DNA of 64,000 nt from assembly GCF_025370935.1 (NCBI RefSeq), contig NC_133482.1, positions 225,285 to 289,284 of the forward strand, written 5' to 3'. The notes under the pieces are model-generated. The model had not been told where the DNA came from, searched no databases, and was given only the letters and a program-made list of their open reading frames with translations. A program made the translations under genes and the position numbers. This DNA comes from Choristoneura fumiferana. Its lineage: Eukaryota; Arthropoda; Insecta; Lepidoptera; Tortricidae. Below are positions 31,963 through 42,840 of this stretch, piece after piece (position 1 is the first letter of the stretch; the number at the start of each line of letters is the position of its first letter).

Positions 31963-32150
31963 AGCCTAGCTATCCAGAGAGGTAATGCTGCCAGCCTCCT
32001 AGGAACGGCCCCCCAAAGCAGCAGCCTTGAAGATATTTTCTATTTAGTATAAGTTTTGTAAATAGTAAGTAGATTAGATAGTAGTTGTATTTTTTAAAAT
32101 TTTGTGTATGTGTTAGGTATAACGCAATAATAAAATATAATAATGTATTA
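31963..32150 (+). pseudogene. 3' end of a reverse-transcriptase element (RGNAAS motif), copy 2
   Basis: Frame 31963-32052 reads SLAIQRGNAASLLGTAP then QSSSLEDIFYLV and a stop, followed by an AT-rich 3' region with AATAAAATATAATA. This is the intact extreme C-terminus of the element whose earlier domain parts appear at 46310 and 47286. It begins abruptly at 31963, which fits 5' truncation during retroposition. Confidence 0.6.
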
Positions 32151-32398
32151 ACTATTATGTAGCGTTTAGTTAGTTTCGCTTTTGAGTGCAAATAATAGTT
32201 TCGTCGCTGATTAAAAGAATTAAAGGACAGAAAACTAAATATCCATAAATAGCTTTCGTAAGGCAACACTGTTTTTTAAATATTTTTTTGTGTGGTGTCC
32301 TTTTACTTGCGTTCTATTGTTTTGATGCATTGATTATTTAGTATACTAATTATTGACCTATTTCATTCTGTCAACTTTCCAAAACATAATAAGATAAA

Positions 32399-32768
32399 TT
32401 AAGATTGGTTTTTGGAATCTTTTTGTATTTTTTATTTCAATTCCAAATTTTTGTTACTTTTACGGTCATCCCGTAAAACAGATGCACAGAAAAACCAGAA
32501 AAATAAGACCAGCGCTGGGAATCGAACCCAGAATCGAGCCCTCATCGAGAAAAAAAAATAGCAAAAGCGGTTACAGCATTGATGTCGTTAGTGTCGCTGC
32601 TTAGATATGTGGTGCATAGGAGAAATTCGTGTCTGTACCGTTGTCCAGCGGTGGTGTAGCGGTATAGCACGCGCCACGGAATGCCGAGGACCTGGGTTCG
32701 ATTCCCAGCGCTGGTCTTATTTTTCTGTTTTTTTTCTGTGCATCTATATTTCAGTTTGTATTTTCGAG
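32399..32768 (+). mobile_element. tRNA-cored foldback retroposon, copy 3 (most complete)
   Basis: Bounded by direct repeats ATAAGATAAA (32389-32398 and 32769-32778). Order: 5' arm AAGATTGGTTTTTGGAATC; inverted tail ATGCACAGAAAAACCAG; inverted B-box half GCGCTGGGAATCGAACCCAG; spacer with GATGTCGTTAGTGTCGCTGC; full tRNA-like core (A-box TGGTGTAGCGGT, B-box GGGTTCGATTCCC); then CTGTGCATCTATATTTCAG and GTATTTTCGAG. Both complementary halves lie inside one pair of duplications, so the palindrome is one mobile unit. GTGGTGTAGCGGTATAGCAC is typical tRNA D-arm sequence. Confidence 0.88.
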
Positions 32769-32899
32769 ATAAGATAAAAATATTTTATTTGCTTAAACTT
32801 GAGTAATAGTTAAATACAGTTGGAACACATAAAAAAAGAAGTCCTACATGTTTTACCTTGCGGCGTACAAATTGTTTATTGCAGTAAAAGTGCTAATAC

Positions 32900-33165
32900 A
32901 AATATTAACCATTGCTAATAATATCGCATTGCAACTGTCAATATCACGGATCATTGACATTTGATGCCTTCGATAAAACTATCGACAAATATATCGATTT
33001 TTTTATCCGCAGCCCTGAGCGCGGACCCCTGCGCGGGCGCCGTACGTTCGTAACGCGGCCGCGATCGAACGATAACGACCGAACGATTCTTTGTTGGTCC
33101 AACAACGTCCGCCTGTACAGTCATCGTCAAAACTATGTGACTTTAGAACCTTCAAAAAATGGTTA
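32900..33165. promoter_or_regulatory. CpG-rich block with GCGCGGGCGC word
   Basis: ATATCGCATTGC and AAATATATCGATTTTTTTAT lead into GAGCGCGGACCCCTGCGCG and CGGGCGCCGTACGTTCG (core GCGCGGGCGC at 33031-33040), then GCGGCCGCGATCGAACG. Repeat-free. The 84-codon frame over it has no domain. Confidence 0.3.
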
Positions 33166-33267
33166 GACGTTGTGTTCGTGTATATACATTATATTTATGT
33201 TGGTATATTTGCTATGTAATATTTCGTCATTTTTTTTATGCGTGTATGTAAGTATCTATATATGTGC

Positions 33268-33410
33268 ATGTAATATTATAAATGAGAAAATTTGTGAAGA
33301 CGTTTGCAGTTATATTATGTATATGATGATAAATAGTTTAAGTACCGGAGAAGGACATTAAATTGTTCCCGTGGGATAGCATTAAACGAATTATTCACAG
33401 ACAAGCAACG
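33268..33410 (+). mobile_element. Helitron-like repeat, degraded
   Basis: GTAATATTATAAATGAGAAA, TTTAAGTACCGGAGAAGG and TTGTTCCCGTGGGATAGC then CACAGACAAGCAACG. Confidence 0.55.
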
Positions 33411-33423
33411 TCCAACTGCAAGT

Positions 33424-33681
33424 AGTCTAGGTTCTACTTCCTCATTAATACTCGTAGGACAACCAATTAGTGTTATTGCCGCTCGTAACGCTCAACTGAG
33501 TGGTCCAAAACGTCCACGATACAATCAAACAAGTTTTTTTGCCAATTTTGTTTGCGGTGAAGGATGGGAAACAAACAAGCAAGTCTAGGTTCTACTTCCT
33601 CATTAATACTCGTAGGACAACCAATTAGTGTTATTCCTACTCAACTATGACAAATCCACGATAAATCAAACACAGTTTTTT
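33424..33681. repeat. tandem duplication of about 158 bp
   Basis: A 54-base identical stretch (starting AGTCTAGGTTCTACTTCC) occurs at 33424-33477 and 33582-33635. The following CTCAACT..CCACGATA..AATCAAAC..GTTTTTTT words recur in both units. Near-identity suggests a recent local duplication. Confidence 0.9.
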
Positions 33682-33725
33682 TTTATTATTCAACTGGATG
33701 GTAAACGAGCAAGTGGGTCTCAAAA
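33665..33725 (-). mobile_element. retroposon tail fragment, reversed
   Basis: A T-run followed by ATTCAACTGGATGGTAAACG and AGCAAGTGGGTCTC is the reverse complement of the tail at 4560-4620. Confidence 0.6.
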
Positions 33726-33876
33726 AATGCCAATGCCAATTAACTCATTGTTGACTTGTTAAAAATTGTGCGAAAAACTATATTGTAATAAATCACATCT
33801 GTCAAAATACTATTTAAGAATGCAGTAAGACTATTGAATTATAACATTAAATGCACGTGGACTATGAAAAAAAATG

Positions 33877-34117
33877 TATAACAAAAAATTGACCTGACTA
33901 CAAAAAAAAACATGATAATAATTTTCTACCAGTCTGAAGTCGGTCGCTGCCTCAGCACGAGCCAGCAAGAGTGGACCTATAGTCATCTACCTCAATTACG
34001 CACTTTATATTGGGCTTCAATCACTCCTGCTGGCTCGTGCTGAGGCACCGACCGACTTCAGACTGGTAGAAAAATATTTTCATGGTTTTTTTGTAGTCGG
34101 TTTAATTTTTTGTTATA
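33877..34117. mobile_element. long palindromic (foldback) element
   Basis: Arms of about 95 bp face each other. ATAACAAAAAATTGACC, CTACCAGTCTGAAGTCGGTC and CTCAGCACGAGCCAGCA on the left mirror TGCTGGCTCGTGCTGAGG, GACTTCAGACTGGTAG and AATTTTTTGTTATA on the right. The loop is ATCTACCTCAATTACGC. It may be the left part of a longer repeat running to 34668. Confidence 0.8.
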
Positions 34118-34668
34118 ATTTTTAGTGTAAATAATCTAAGATACAATAGTTTAATATCATTTGCTCGTCATCACTTAAGAAAGATTGCTTTTTCCGATGC
34201 AGAGACGTTCATTATTGAGCAGTCCTGGTGCTTCACCACCCGTTTTACTATATGCATTACGAGGAGCATAAATTGCTTAGCAACTGTGTCAAAGTAATTA
34301 AAATTCAACACGTGAAATACTTGTTATTGAGTAGTAACTCCGATGGTCAACTGTGGTCTTCATCGTCAGTTCCACTTCACCAAATGATGATTTTCAAGAG
34401 CAAATGCACGAGTTACTACTAAATATATCCAATTTACTATAGGTGTCCCTACAACATTTGAAGAGATCCCTCGATTTCCTTAATATCCAATCATCAGATC
34501 CTGATTTGGTGCTTAATATGGGACCTAATTGAAGACATTCCTAGACGAACGCAAAAAAAAATCAAATAGGTCCATAAATGACGGAGTTCTGAGGTAACAA
34601 ACATAAAAAAAATACAACCGAATTGATAACCTCCTCCTTTTTTGAAGTCGGTTAAAAATTAAGGCCCA
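34118..34668 (+). mobile_element. probable continuation of the 33877 repeat
   Basis: Ends in CATAAAAAAAATACAACCG, ATTGATAACCTCCTCC and TTTTTTGAAGTCGGTTAAAA. The closing GAAGTCGGTTAAAAATT is the near-complement of the AATTGACCTGACTAC start at 33887, hinting at one element of about 790 bp. The familiar GGAGGAGGTTATC end is common in Lepidoptera in my recollection. Confidence 0.5.
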
Positions 34669-35642
34669 AACATAAGTTTGTTAACAGTTTGACCACGGCA
34701 TACCTACGATACGGGACAATTTGTCTTGTAGGTACGTACGTAATAGTTATAATGTGACGAGTGACTAGTTTTAGTGTACGCAGCGGCTCCAACACTCACC
34801 TCGAGCTGAGGTGGGTTGTTGGTTGTAACTCGATATTAAACGTTTCAAATCGGTATAAACAAAACAGACTGTCTAGTCTCTCTGAAATACCCAAGGATTA
34901 CTTACTTATCTATGGTGTATTCATAACGTAAACGATCTTTGACCAAACTTTGCATTTTTATAAAAATAAGTTGTATTCAATTTAATCAGTACTTGTACAT
35001 CTTTCCAAAATTTGGTCTATCTATATGTATAGTTTGGTTTAGGGTCCCTTTTAGCCTCATTTTGCTCTTTTTTTTCTCCAAATGAGTAGTGGAGCGAGCA
35101 CCCATGAGGCTGACATGATCACCTGGAGTGTTCAAAGCCTCAACAAAACCAGGGAAAAAAAGGAGTGGAGCCTCATAGACGAGTCGAACTTAAGAAAACG
35201 AGTTATTTTTACTAAAATCTGGCCTGTAGCGGGATCTCGGATACAACGGTATCAGACGTTGAAAATATTGTAAAACTCATATAGGGCTACAGATGAATAT
35301 TCTCGAATCTTACTAGCTCGTGTGTATCGATACAGTACTTAATTAACTATCGATACGCTACCTTTTTTTTCAAACAAACCGCATTCACTTCGATATTTTT
35401 TTCTTACTACACATGTAAACAAAGTCAACGGTGTATTGGCGAAACAGTAAACGTTCAAAAGCACATCATAAACTTTCTCAAAGCGTCGCTGAACAAATAG
35501 CCGACAGGCTGGTTGCCGCGTCGCTGCTCGTCAATAAAAGCTCTCGACAGAAACAAACGCTTCTCCTAAACCACCATTAGCAGAGCAACATACATTACTT
35601 GACGTCTGACTCTCCGCTGGCCATAGAACTGATAATAACAAG
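34669..35642. other. single-copy DNA
   Basis: Nothing firm. CGTGTGTATCGATACAG..AACTATCGATACGC near 35320-35356 is a local ATCGATA pair. Confidence 0.4.
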
Positions 35643-35651
35643 AATAGAAAT

Positions 35652-36118
35652 ATCGAAAATACAAACTGAGACATGGATGCACAGAAAAACCAGAAAAAGA
35701 GACCAGCACTGGGAATCGAACCCAGGTCCTCAGCAATCCGTGCTGCGTGCTATAACCCCTACACCACTGCTGGACAGGAATCTAGACACGGTTTTTTCCT
35801 ATGTATATATATCTCAGGTTGCTTATTTCTACTATGCTATTATTTTAAGCAGCAGCACTAGCGACATCTATGTTTCATCGACAGACGTTGCACTCTTTCG
35901 GAACTAACCGCTCACCCAGACAAGAGATGTCGCTACTAAGCAATCAAATTATGATTGGACCTGGGTTCGATTCCCAGTGCTGGTCTCTTTTTCTGGTTTT
36001 TCTGTGCATCCATGTCTCAGTTTGTATTTTCGATATGGTTTCACGGGATACCCGTAAATGTAACAAATTTGGAGTTGAAATAAAAAATACAAAAAGACTC
36101 CAAAAAACCAATCATAAC
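35652..36118 (-). mobile_element. tRNA-cored foldback retroposon, copy 4
   Basis: Direct repeats AATAGAAAT at 35643-35651 and 36119-36127. In minus orientation the order matches 32399: long 5' arm (TTGGTTTTTTGGAGTC), inverted B-box half starting at the same GGACCTGGGTTCGATTCCC junction (35959), spacer with GACATCT, head, full tRNA-like core (35700-35775), and a GTATTTTCGAT end. Frames reading DLGSIP/GPGFDSQ-type peptides are translations of the core. Confidence 0.85.
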
Positions 36119-36127
36119 AATAGAAAT

Positions 36128-36665
36128 GTCGTGTTTTGTTTCGTTTGCTAGGACGTTTTAGGATGTACTGCAGACCTCAAACTCAAATTATGTATATGAA
36201 GATCTTGAAAAGGATGTATCTATAGTTTAAACATAAATCTGGGTAAAGGCACAGCAACATACTAATATTAACTAAATTAGTTTTTAAGTATTACCATCAC
36301 TTACCATAATAAAAACAATGGCAATATGATACCTTTGTTAATCACTTAGGAACAATTTACACAAAATGAATTAAATTAGATTTCATTACATTACACAAAA
36401 TTCTATCAGCATTAAATTACATATTTCCTTGGATACCAATGCATATAGGGTCCCGTTGCAACGTTAAAAAAATTAAAACCATGGACAAAAAGAACTCATT
36501 ATTTTATGACCCCGTGGGGTTGGACTGGTCATGAGCCCTATGTGACCTTATGGGCAAGAAGCATTTATTCCTTCTAGAACTGGTGTCACTATATTGTCCT
36601 CTCTCTCGTTTCTACGTGTATATTCTTACTGTACCTGCAAAAGGTATGGTTAGATTGAGTCGATA
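36128..36665. other. single-copy AT-rich DNA
   Basis: Nothing recognised. Confidence 0.45.
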
Positions 36666-36669
36666 CATT

Positions 36670-36765
36670 TAATTGTGTAGGGCCGGGGACCCCCGGGCGG
36701 AGGCTAAGGGGGACTGATGATGCGCCAGCGCAGGCCGGGCGGCTCTTGCATTATGAAACATTACT
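36670..36765. other. GC-rich islet
   Basis: GGGCCGGGGACCCCCGGGCG and GCGCAGGCCGGGCGGC. The latter 16-mer is repeated at 51041-51056. Confidence 0.4.
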
Positions 36766-36969
36766 AAGAAGAGCGAATGCTACGATCAATTGGCTACTTT
36801 GTAAGTCTATGAAGTTTAATGGTAGAGCTAGATGAAATTTGATGTGATAGATGGGTTCTATCTGATTTATTTTTATTTCATAATTGACGGAGGACCTTTA
36901 TTTTAATTAGGAAGTTTTACAAATAATCGCATAATAATTAATGATAAAATTTATTGGGCCTAGATCCAT

Positions 36970-37055
36970 ACTACAGCCCAAGCCCTTTTATTCTGAGAGG
37001 AGGCCTGTGCCCAGCAATGGGACGTGTACATAGAGGTTGGAGATTGGAGATAATA
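36970..37055 (+). mobile_element. SINE 3' fragment
   Basis: AGCCCAAGCCCTTTTATTC, GAGAGGAGGCCTGTGCCC and AGCAATGGGACGTGTACATAG; the same as the end of the SINE at 11362. Confidence 0.7.
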
Positions 37056-37460
37056 CTGCAGTTATTTCTTTCTTGTACGTAACGGCATCTTACTCGGCGT
37101 GCGCGTAGTGTCTCTACCAATAAGGATGCGATTACACTTGTAATTGTAAACTAACGTAGTTTGTAGCGAACCATAAATGGGGGCATTAACCTTATCGGAT
37201 TGGATTCTCTGCCCAGCCCAGGGTTGCCGCACGTCAGGATTTATCCTGATGTCACAATTTTTGACCCTTTGAAAGGATCAGGGATTTTGGAAATTAACTC
37301 ATTAAATAAAAAAATAATGTATGTTTACGCGATATATTTATTACACAGTTTTAATGAATGAAATACTAAGTTTACGTAGCAAGTATTTAACCAAACTAAT
37401 AATATTTCTTTCAAAACAATTTAAAATAAGATAAATTACCCGCGCGTCGTACAAGGTAAG

Positions 37461-37633
37461 GTACCATCAGCCAAATAAGTGGTCTATCAATTTTTAAACA
37501 AGTTCCTATCAAATAAATATGTCACTAAAGTCGAACTTTCAAGTTGACAGACACGTCTTTTGGCATTATTGTTTTATACATGCAAACGATTATCAACTTT
37601 GGGATGGTAGATCACATATTTGGCTGATGGTAC
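37461..37633. mobile_element. MITE with CCATCAGCCAAAT inverted repeats, copy 2
   Basis: Full-length partner of 1061-1237. TA flanks both ends (GGTACCATC..GATGGTACG). The inner sequence GTCGAACTTTCAAGTTGAC and CATGCAAACGATTATCAAC is nearly identical. The 60-codon frame inside is incidental. Confidence 0.85.
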
Positions 37634-38239
37634 GCCAAATCTGTTACAAAAATGTCAAGATTTTTGTCAGGACATTTCATTTTTCAATATGGCAACCCTA
37701 GCCCAGCCGAAGCCAACGGACAGAACTATGCTGTAGCGTGTATATAGCATATGTTAATCGGAGAGTTTGTAAGCGAGCTTCACACTCGGGCAGGTTCATT
37801 AAGCGTAATCGAATGGATTAATTGAGATTATGTGAGTACAAATAATGATTCGATGTTAACCGAGCGTCAAGTGTAAATGAGTTGAAACTATGCGTTTGAA
37901 TAATGATCTATCTAATTAAATAATAAAAAACTTCAACAACTATTTAATAAACGGATTGGGATGAACCATTTGTAAAATCGATGTTGGCATCATCAATTTA
38001 ACAAATTACTTTTGTCTTTTTATTAATTTAGAGAGTGGATTGTAAAGCGATTTATATTAATAGACGACGCGGAAATGGTAACGGCGAGACAAATGGCGCT
38101 CGCGCTCGGAACAGCGCCCACACGACTGCTCCGTTAGTGCTTTTAGCTGTACAAATTTTGTTTGCTATAAGTAAGTACTTCATACTTATTACTCATTTGC
38201 ATTTTACAAGATTTTTTAAGAGGATTAAGTAGTCACTTA
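37634..38239. other. single-copy DNA with weak exon-like signal
   Basis: 38034-38170 has an acceptor-like TTTTTATTAATTTAG before it and ATAAGTAAGTAC after it, with two open frames and CpG-rich sequence (GACGACGCGGAAATGG). No homology recognised; not called as an exon. Confidence 0.2.
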
Positions 38240-38455
38240 GCCGCTGTGGCCTAGTTGTTTAACCAAAGACCTCTCAAGTGAAGGATCGAGGGTTCAAATC
38301 TGGACTCATGCCTCTGATTCTTTCTAAATTCACTAGTGAAATTCAGAATTCGTACTGGGCCCGCGTGAGAAACGTGACCCAAGCATCCTCATTGCGAGAG
38401 GAGGCCTGTGCCCTGCAGTGGGACGCATAGTAGGCCAAGACGATGTGCAGTAGTT
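38240..38455 (+). mobile_element. tRNA-derived SINE, diverged
   Basis: CCGCTGTGGCCTAGTTG (A-box region), GAGGGTTCAAATCTGG (B-box), GTACTGGGCCCGCGTGAG and GAGGAGGCCTGTGCCC. Middle shortened. Confidence 0.75.
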
Positions 38456-38597
38456 AGTTACTGATCTCCTTCATACATCAACACAAAAGCAAGTTTAGCA
38501 CGTTTTTTATTCAATGAAAAGCTCTATTTAATGTAAGTCTATTTTAGTGTTTTTATACAAAACTATGTAATATACTAGCCATGATCTATCCTGTTTG

Positions 38598-38811
38598 AAA
38601 GTTTCTCGTTGAGGGCTAAAAACATAGATGTCGCTAGTGTCGCTGCTTTAGTGACTAAATAAGAAACAAATAAGCTGAGATATGTGGTGCATAGGATAAA
38701 TTCGTGTCTGTACTCCTGCCCACGAAATGCTGAGGACCTGGGTTCGATTCCCAGCGCTGGTCTCTTTTTCTGTTTTTTCTGTGCATCTATGTTTCTGTTT
38801 GTATTTTCGAT
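38598..38811 (+). mobile_element. tRNA-cored retroposon, 5'-truncated copy with 17-bp target duplication
   Basis: The perfect direct repeat ATGATCTATCCTGTTTG lies at 38581-38597 and 38812-38828. The insert starts inside the element at AAAGTTTCTCGTTGAGGGC, so it lacks the inverted half. It retains the spacer GATGTCGCTAGTGTCGCTGC, a tRNA core with intact B-box but deleted A-box region, and the GTATTTTCGAT 3' end. Fixed 3' and variable 5' ends are the mark of target-primed reverse transcription. Confidence 0.92.
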
Positions 38812-38828
38812 ATGATCTATCCTGTTTG

Positions 38829-39687
38829 TAACTCATCGTTCATAAAGGAAACATACCTAATCCTAGACGAGTCATTAGACTATTTCGTTTGAATTTTTGC
38901 AGCACTTTTAAAACAAAATCGTATTTCAGTAACAACTCCCCAGTTTCGTCTTAGATTAACTTCGGATCACTTTATCCCCTAACCTAAGGTTGACTGTTAC
39001 CACCAAAAGAGTACTCTAAGTATGGCCTTCTAATTAGTGTTCAATACCAACCTACATTTATATTTAGCCCAGACAGTTTCACACAGGTCTGGTCACGACT
39101 CTAAATGTATGGCGGCAGTAGCCGCTGCGCGATTGGTCGCCTCGCACCATAGCTCAGTGCTGCGTGCACTAGTTCAGCCCATTTGCTAAAATTTATTGTG
39201 ATTGCTTATTGAATTGCATTAAATGCGTATCATTAAAAGCTAATGTTAATTGTTCTCGAATAATTAGCTAATGATGTGGTTAGAAGGTATGGTTTCTTAA
39301 AATGGTTCCGTAATGTTTCATATTTTCAGTATTTTTGAATAGTTTTTGAGAGTATTTTCCTCTATTACTCTTTAAACTCAGGCTTGCCGATCCTTAACTG
39401 AATGCTCCTCTCATCCACTCAAAGGTTGACTGTTAGAAACCCCTCAACCTTTGTATATGTATCTCATCGTTTGTCGATTTTCTTTGTTAGTCTATTTTTT
39501 GTACAAAAAAGAGTTTACAATGAATACAATAGTTTCCATAAGTAAGTATACATTGATTGACTTTTGAAATATACCTAATATACGTCACAGGCGTTCGTGG
39601 CTACATTTTGAATCAAAAATGATAATTAATGTGCTTCATATTAAATTTTAACATTTAAACGTCACGCATCAAGAAAAAAAGTCTTAT
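38829..39687. other. single-copy DNA
   Basis: Nothing recognised apart from a CpG-richer patch near 39110-39180 (GCGCGATTGGTCGCCTCGC). Confidence 0.45.
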
Positions 39688-40037
39688 ACCGTGTGTGGCC
39701 TGTAACACGGGCAAATAATTAAAACGTAGATCGTACTCGTAAAACTGAACAACATTAGTTCAGCGACTTTTAAAAATAATTAGTTTTTTTTTCTTTTTAT
39801 TACACTTTAAAGTTTATTCGAAGAAGCAATGTAAAGCAAAATGTTTGATATTTGTAGCGTGACAGGCGACGTCAGTTGGGTTCTAGGATGGCGTACATTG
39901 AATTTACGATTAAGTTTGTTAGAAAAAAAGCAAAAGTTAAGTTTTGATTTTAATTAAGTGAGACCATGATGATCCAATTACCGGTGATCTATAGAGCCTC
40001 TGTTTTTAATATTATCCCCGGTTCTGGGCCACACATT
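39688..40037 (+). mobile_element. long-inverted-repeat element (CCGGGTGTGGCCTG family), copy 4
   Basis: ATACCGTGTGTGGCCTGTAA to TTCTGGGCCACACATTG. Carries the GTGATCTATAGAGCCTCTG right part shared with 13346. Confidence 0.7.
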
Positions 40038-40079
40038 GTATATTAACCGTAAAAATCCGTAGAAAATATAGTTCCGAAA

Positions 40080-40330
40080 CAGAGCAACGAGACCATGTCC
40101 TAGCTCTTCATTTACTTGTTTATCTTAAGTGCTAATCCGGTCGATAATTAAGCATACATTAACGAGCTATCGTCTAATTTATCAGGCTCATTACTCCCCC
40201 TCCTGGGGGGTAAGCCGGCTATCTTAATGAAGCCCTCACGAGCGATCATAAAAGTGTTTTGCGATCTATAGATCCCTCGCGCGGGGTCCATTTATCCATA
40301 CTTACTTTACCTTGATTTTTATATCGATCA
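40080..40330. promoter_or_regulatory. repeat-free mosaic block
   Basis: CCGGTCGATAATTAAGC, CTAATTTATCAGGC, CCCTCCTGGGGGGTAAGCC and GCGATCTATAGATCCCTCGC. Candidate conserved element by composition only. Confidence 0.25.
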
Positions 40331-40465
40331 GATTAATCATTCGTTTTAATTGATTGATTCCTAATAATTAGTTTTTTTTTTGCTAAAATCATAACCTTTC
40401 CAAATTAAAAAAAAAAACATTTTTAGACCCGCATTCCACAAGGTGTTTGAAATTTTTTTTATAGT

Positions 40466-40576
40466 TTAGGTCCCAGAGAAGGGCATACGATAGTTTTTAT
40501 CCCGGAAAATTGCAGTTCCCTTGGGATAGCGATAAACGAATTCTGCGCGGACGGAGTCGCGAGTAACGGCTAGTAC
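40466..40576 (+). mobile_element. Helitron-like repeat, 3' part
   Basis: AGGTCCCAGAGAAGGGC, GATAGTTTTTATCCCGG, GCGATAAACGAATTCTGC and GTCGCGAGTAACGGCTAGT. Confidence 0.65.
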
Positions 40577-41354
40577 TAAATACTAATATTTTGACGCTAA
40601 ACGTACGAGTGATCGTCAGTGTCTCAGTAACTTCCATCTTTCATTTTATGTCATTAGCAATAGAGGTGATAGCTGGGTGCCATCTATTGGGCAATAGTGT
40701 GTCCACAATTCGGACATTTACATAAAGCACTTCTTCAAAGTTTAGAATGCATAGCGTCCATGCATCATTGCTAAAAATACCTAAAAAGTAAAGACATTAT
40801 CTTATAACAAAACTTCGTGAAATGTCACAACAAAAGACATAAACGGGCGTATGTTGAACTTGCTCATTAGTATTCAGGCGGTAGTTTTAAAATAAGGCTT
40901 TATGGGAGCGAGATAAAGCGCCGGAATATGAGCGATCTACATAGCCGCGACATGGCGATCATTATCAAACACTTAAAATTAGAAAGCTCACCACGCAGAA
41001 GCCTGAGAAAGATAAAAGTCCCAAACTATTAATGTTTATTTGTAAAAAAAACTTACGTAAACAGCATAATAATATGGATAATTCTGCGTAGGTGAGAAAT
41101 TTAGCCATTTTGGAATTTTCCCTCAAAACTCTTAGAATAAAAAAAAACCTGAAATTAAATCCGGATTTGGACTATTTACAACGAAATCTTTATAAGCCAG
41201 CGCTATGTACAGGTTACGGGTAGGTGCTTGCTTTAAACTCCTTCGCAATCCTCTTAACCCTTCGTCTTTCACGCAGGTCACGTCGAATAGTAGCCCCTTA
41301 CCCTCGACGGCCGCGAGTCGTGCTCACGAGCACTACGCGCCGCTCCAGCGGGAC
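40577..41354. other. single-copy DNA
   Basis: CCCTTACCCTCGACG near 41296 recurs near 47806, with no further similarity. No gene. Confidence 0.4.
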
Positions 41355-41439
41355 TGCTCCGAAATTCGTAAATCGAATAATACGAGAGTGAGAGAGACGG
41401 TACGATACGAAATTTGATTTTCGAATTTCGGAGTATTCC
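41355..41439. mobile_element. palindromic MITE half (GTACGATACGAA family), copy 3
   Basis: GCTCCGAAATTCG, then GAGAGTGAGAGAGACGG and TACGATACGAAATTTG, TTTTCGAATTTCGGAGTA. The right arm is complete; the left is mostly deleted. Confidence 0.7.
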
Positions 41440-41650
41440 TTCTGACTCTGACCTCCCCGTATTTCAGATCGTTATAACAGCTAGATAGTTTATACTAGGT
41501 AACAGAAGATTTTACTGCTGACCGACTGTCACTTCTGGGTCACTACAGAGTTTACTTTAGTTATAAAAAAAACAAGGATAAATAGTATGTAGGTAAAGCT
41601 CCTAATAAAGACAATTTCTGTTTTAATAAGTTTTTTGTTGTCATTTTTAA

Positions 41651-41940
41651 AACAAGCTTTATTTTTTGGTGGCTGTACTTTTTGTTGACTGTACTTGTAT
41701 TTTCACCCAAACTACATTTGCATACAAAATTCCAAGTCGATGCCATTATCCGTTGAAGAGTTCCGTCCTGTGGAGACGATCCTGGCTGGACTACCAGGAT
41801 GTCACTGCCAGATTATTGTATTGTCATGCAATCTTTATAAGTATACCAAATTTCAAGTCAATCCAACTACTGGAAGTTGGTCGAATTTAACTTGCAAGAT
41901 TTGATTACAGACAGACAGACAGACAACGGGACAGACACGG
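41651..41940 (+). mobile_element. interspersed repeat (CTGTACTTTTTGTTGACTGT family), copy 2
   Basis: Same order of words as at 21976, with CACCCAAACTACATTTGC and GACAGACAGACAGACAACGG. Two overlapping frames here are repeat sequence. Confidence 0.78.
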
Positions 41941-42287
41941 GGTCATAAACCCGCTGGGAGACGAGGGGTCGACAATTGAGCTGTTGAACCAACCTAGACA
42001 CTAGACTTACCTTTAGTTTTAAGGCAGTCATTTTTTAATTTAATGTTTTTTATTTATACTTTTTTGATATTTCTGTGAAAATAGTAGATTAAAAGTATTA
42101 TAAGTCATATATATTTAGAATGGGCTAATTATTAGCTTTCGTTTGATTTCCATATTGTTACAATGAAAAAGATTTTTTTTTATTCCTTCGCCATATTTTT
42201 TTTCGCAGACGCCATATTAAAAAATATATACCCTATGTAACTCCGACAGTTATGACGAATCCAATGATACCTCATATGTAACAATCC

Positions 42288-42358
42288 GTCCAGCCGTTTA
42301 GGCTGCAGCGAGGACCAAAGAAATGGACATACATACCCACATACATACATACATACTT
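42288..42358. repeat. repeat end with (CATA)n
   Basis: CCGTCCAGCCGTTTAGGC, AGAAATGGACATACATAC and CATACATACATACATACTTAC. Confidence 0.75.
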
Positions 42359-42574
42359 ACATACAAACGCTCGATAACCTCCTTCGGGTAAAAATAAGAC
42401 TTTTATTCCACATAAAATAAATTAAAATTAAATTGTTGACATGAATTAAAATAAATAAATTTTTGCAGTAACATACTCGTAAGTGTAATAACGGTTTCGA
42501 CAATAAAGTGTTGGATTTGACCAAACGTAAAATGAGCATGGTTATGTGCAAATAAATTAAAATTACATGATCAC

Positions 42575-42632
42575 TCATCATCGTCATATAAGCCGTAGGA
42601 CGTCTATTGTTGGACATAGCGTTCCTCCATTT
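42575..42632 (-). mobile_element. RTE-type LINE tail
   Basis: CATCATCGTCATATAAGCC, GTAGGACGTCTATTGTTGG and ACATAGCGTTCC parallel the 3' end of the copy at 48262. Confidence 0.6.
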
Positions 42633-42840
42633 TCACTAATTTGTTTTATTCGAAAGGTTGCACTTACTGACGAGATACCTACATACAGCTGTCACATATC
42701 TGCTTCTCTCTCGTGCCAAATTATTAATTCCAAAGCAGCCTGAGGCTAGCCGTCGAGAAATATGTCCAGGTCATCCCGCCACTGTCGTCTAGGTTCAACA
42801 ATTAAAAAAAAACATGTTTTTTTCCTATTCTACTACCTAA

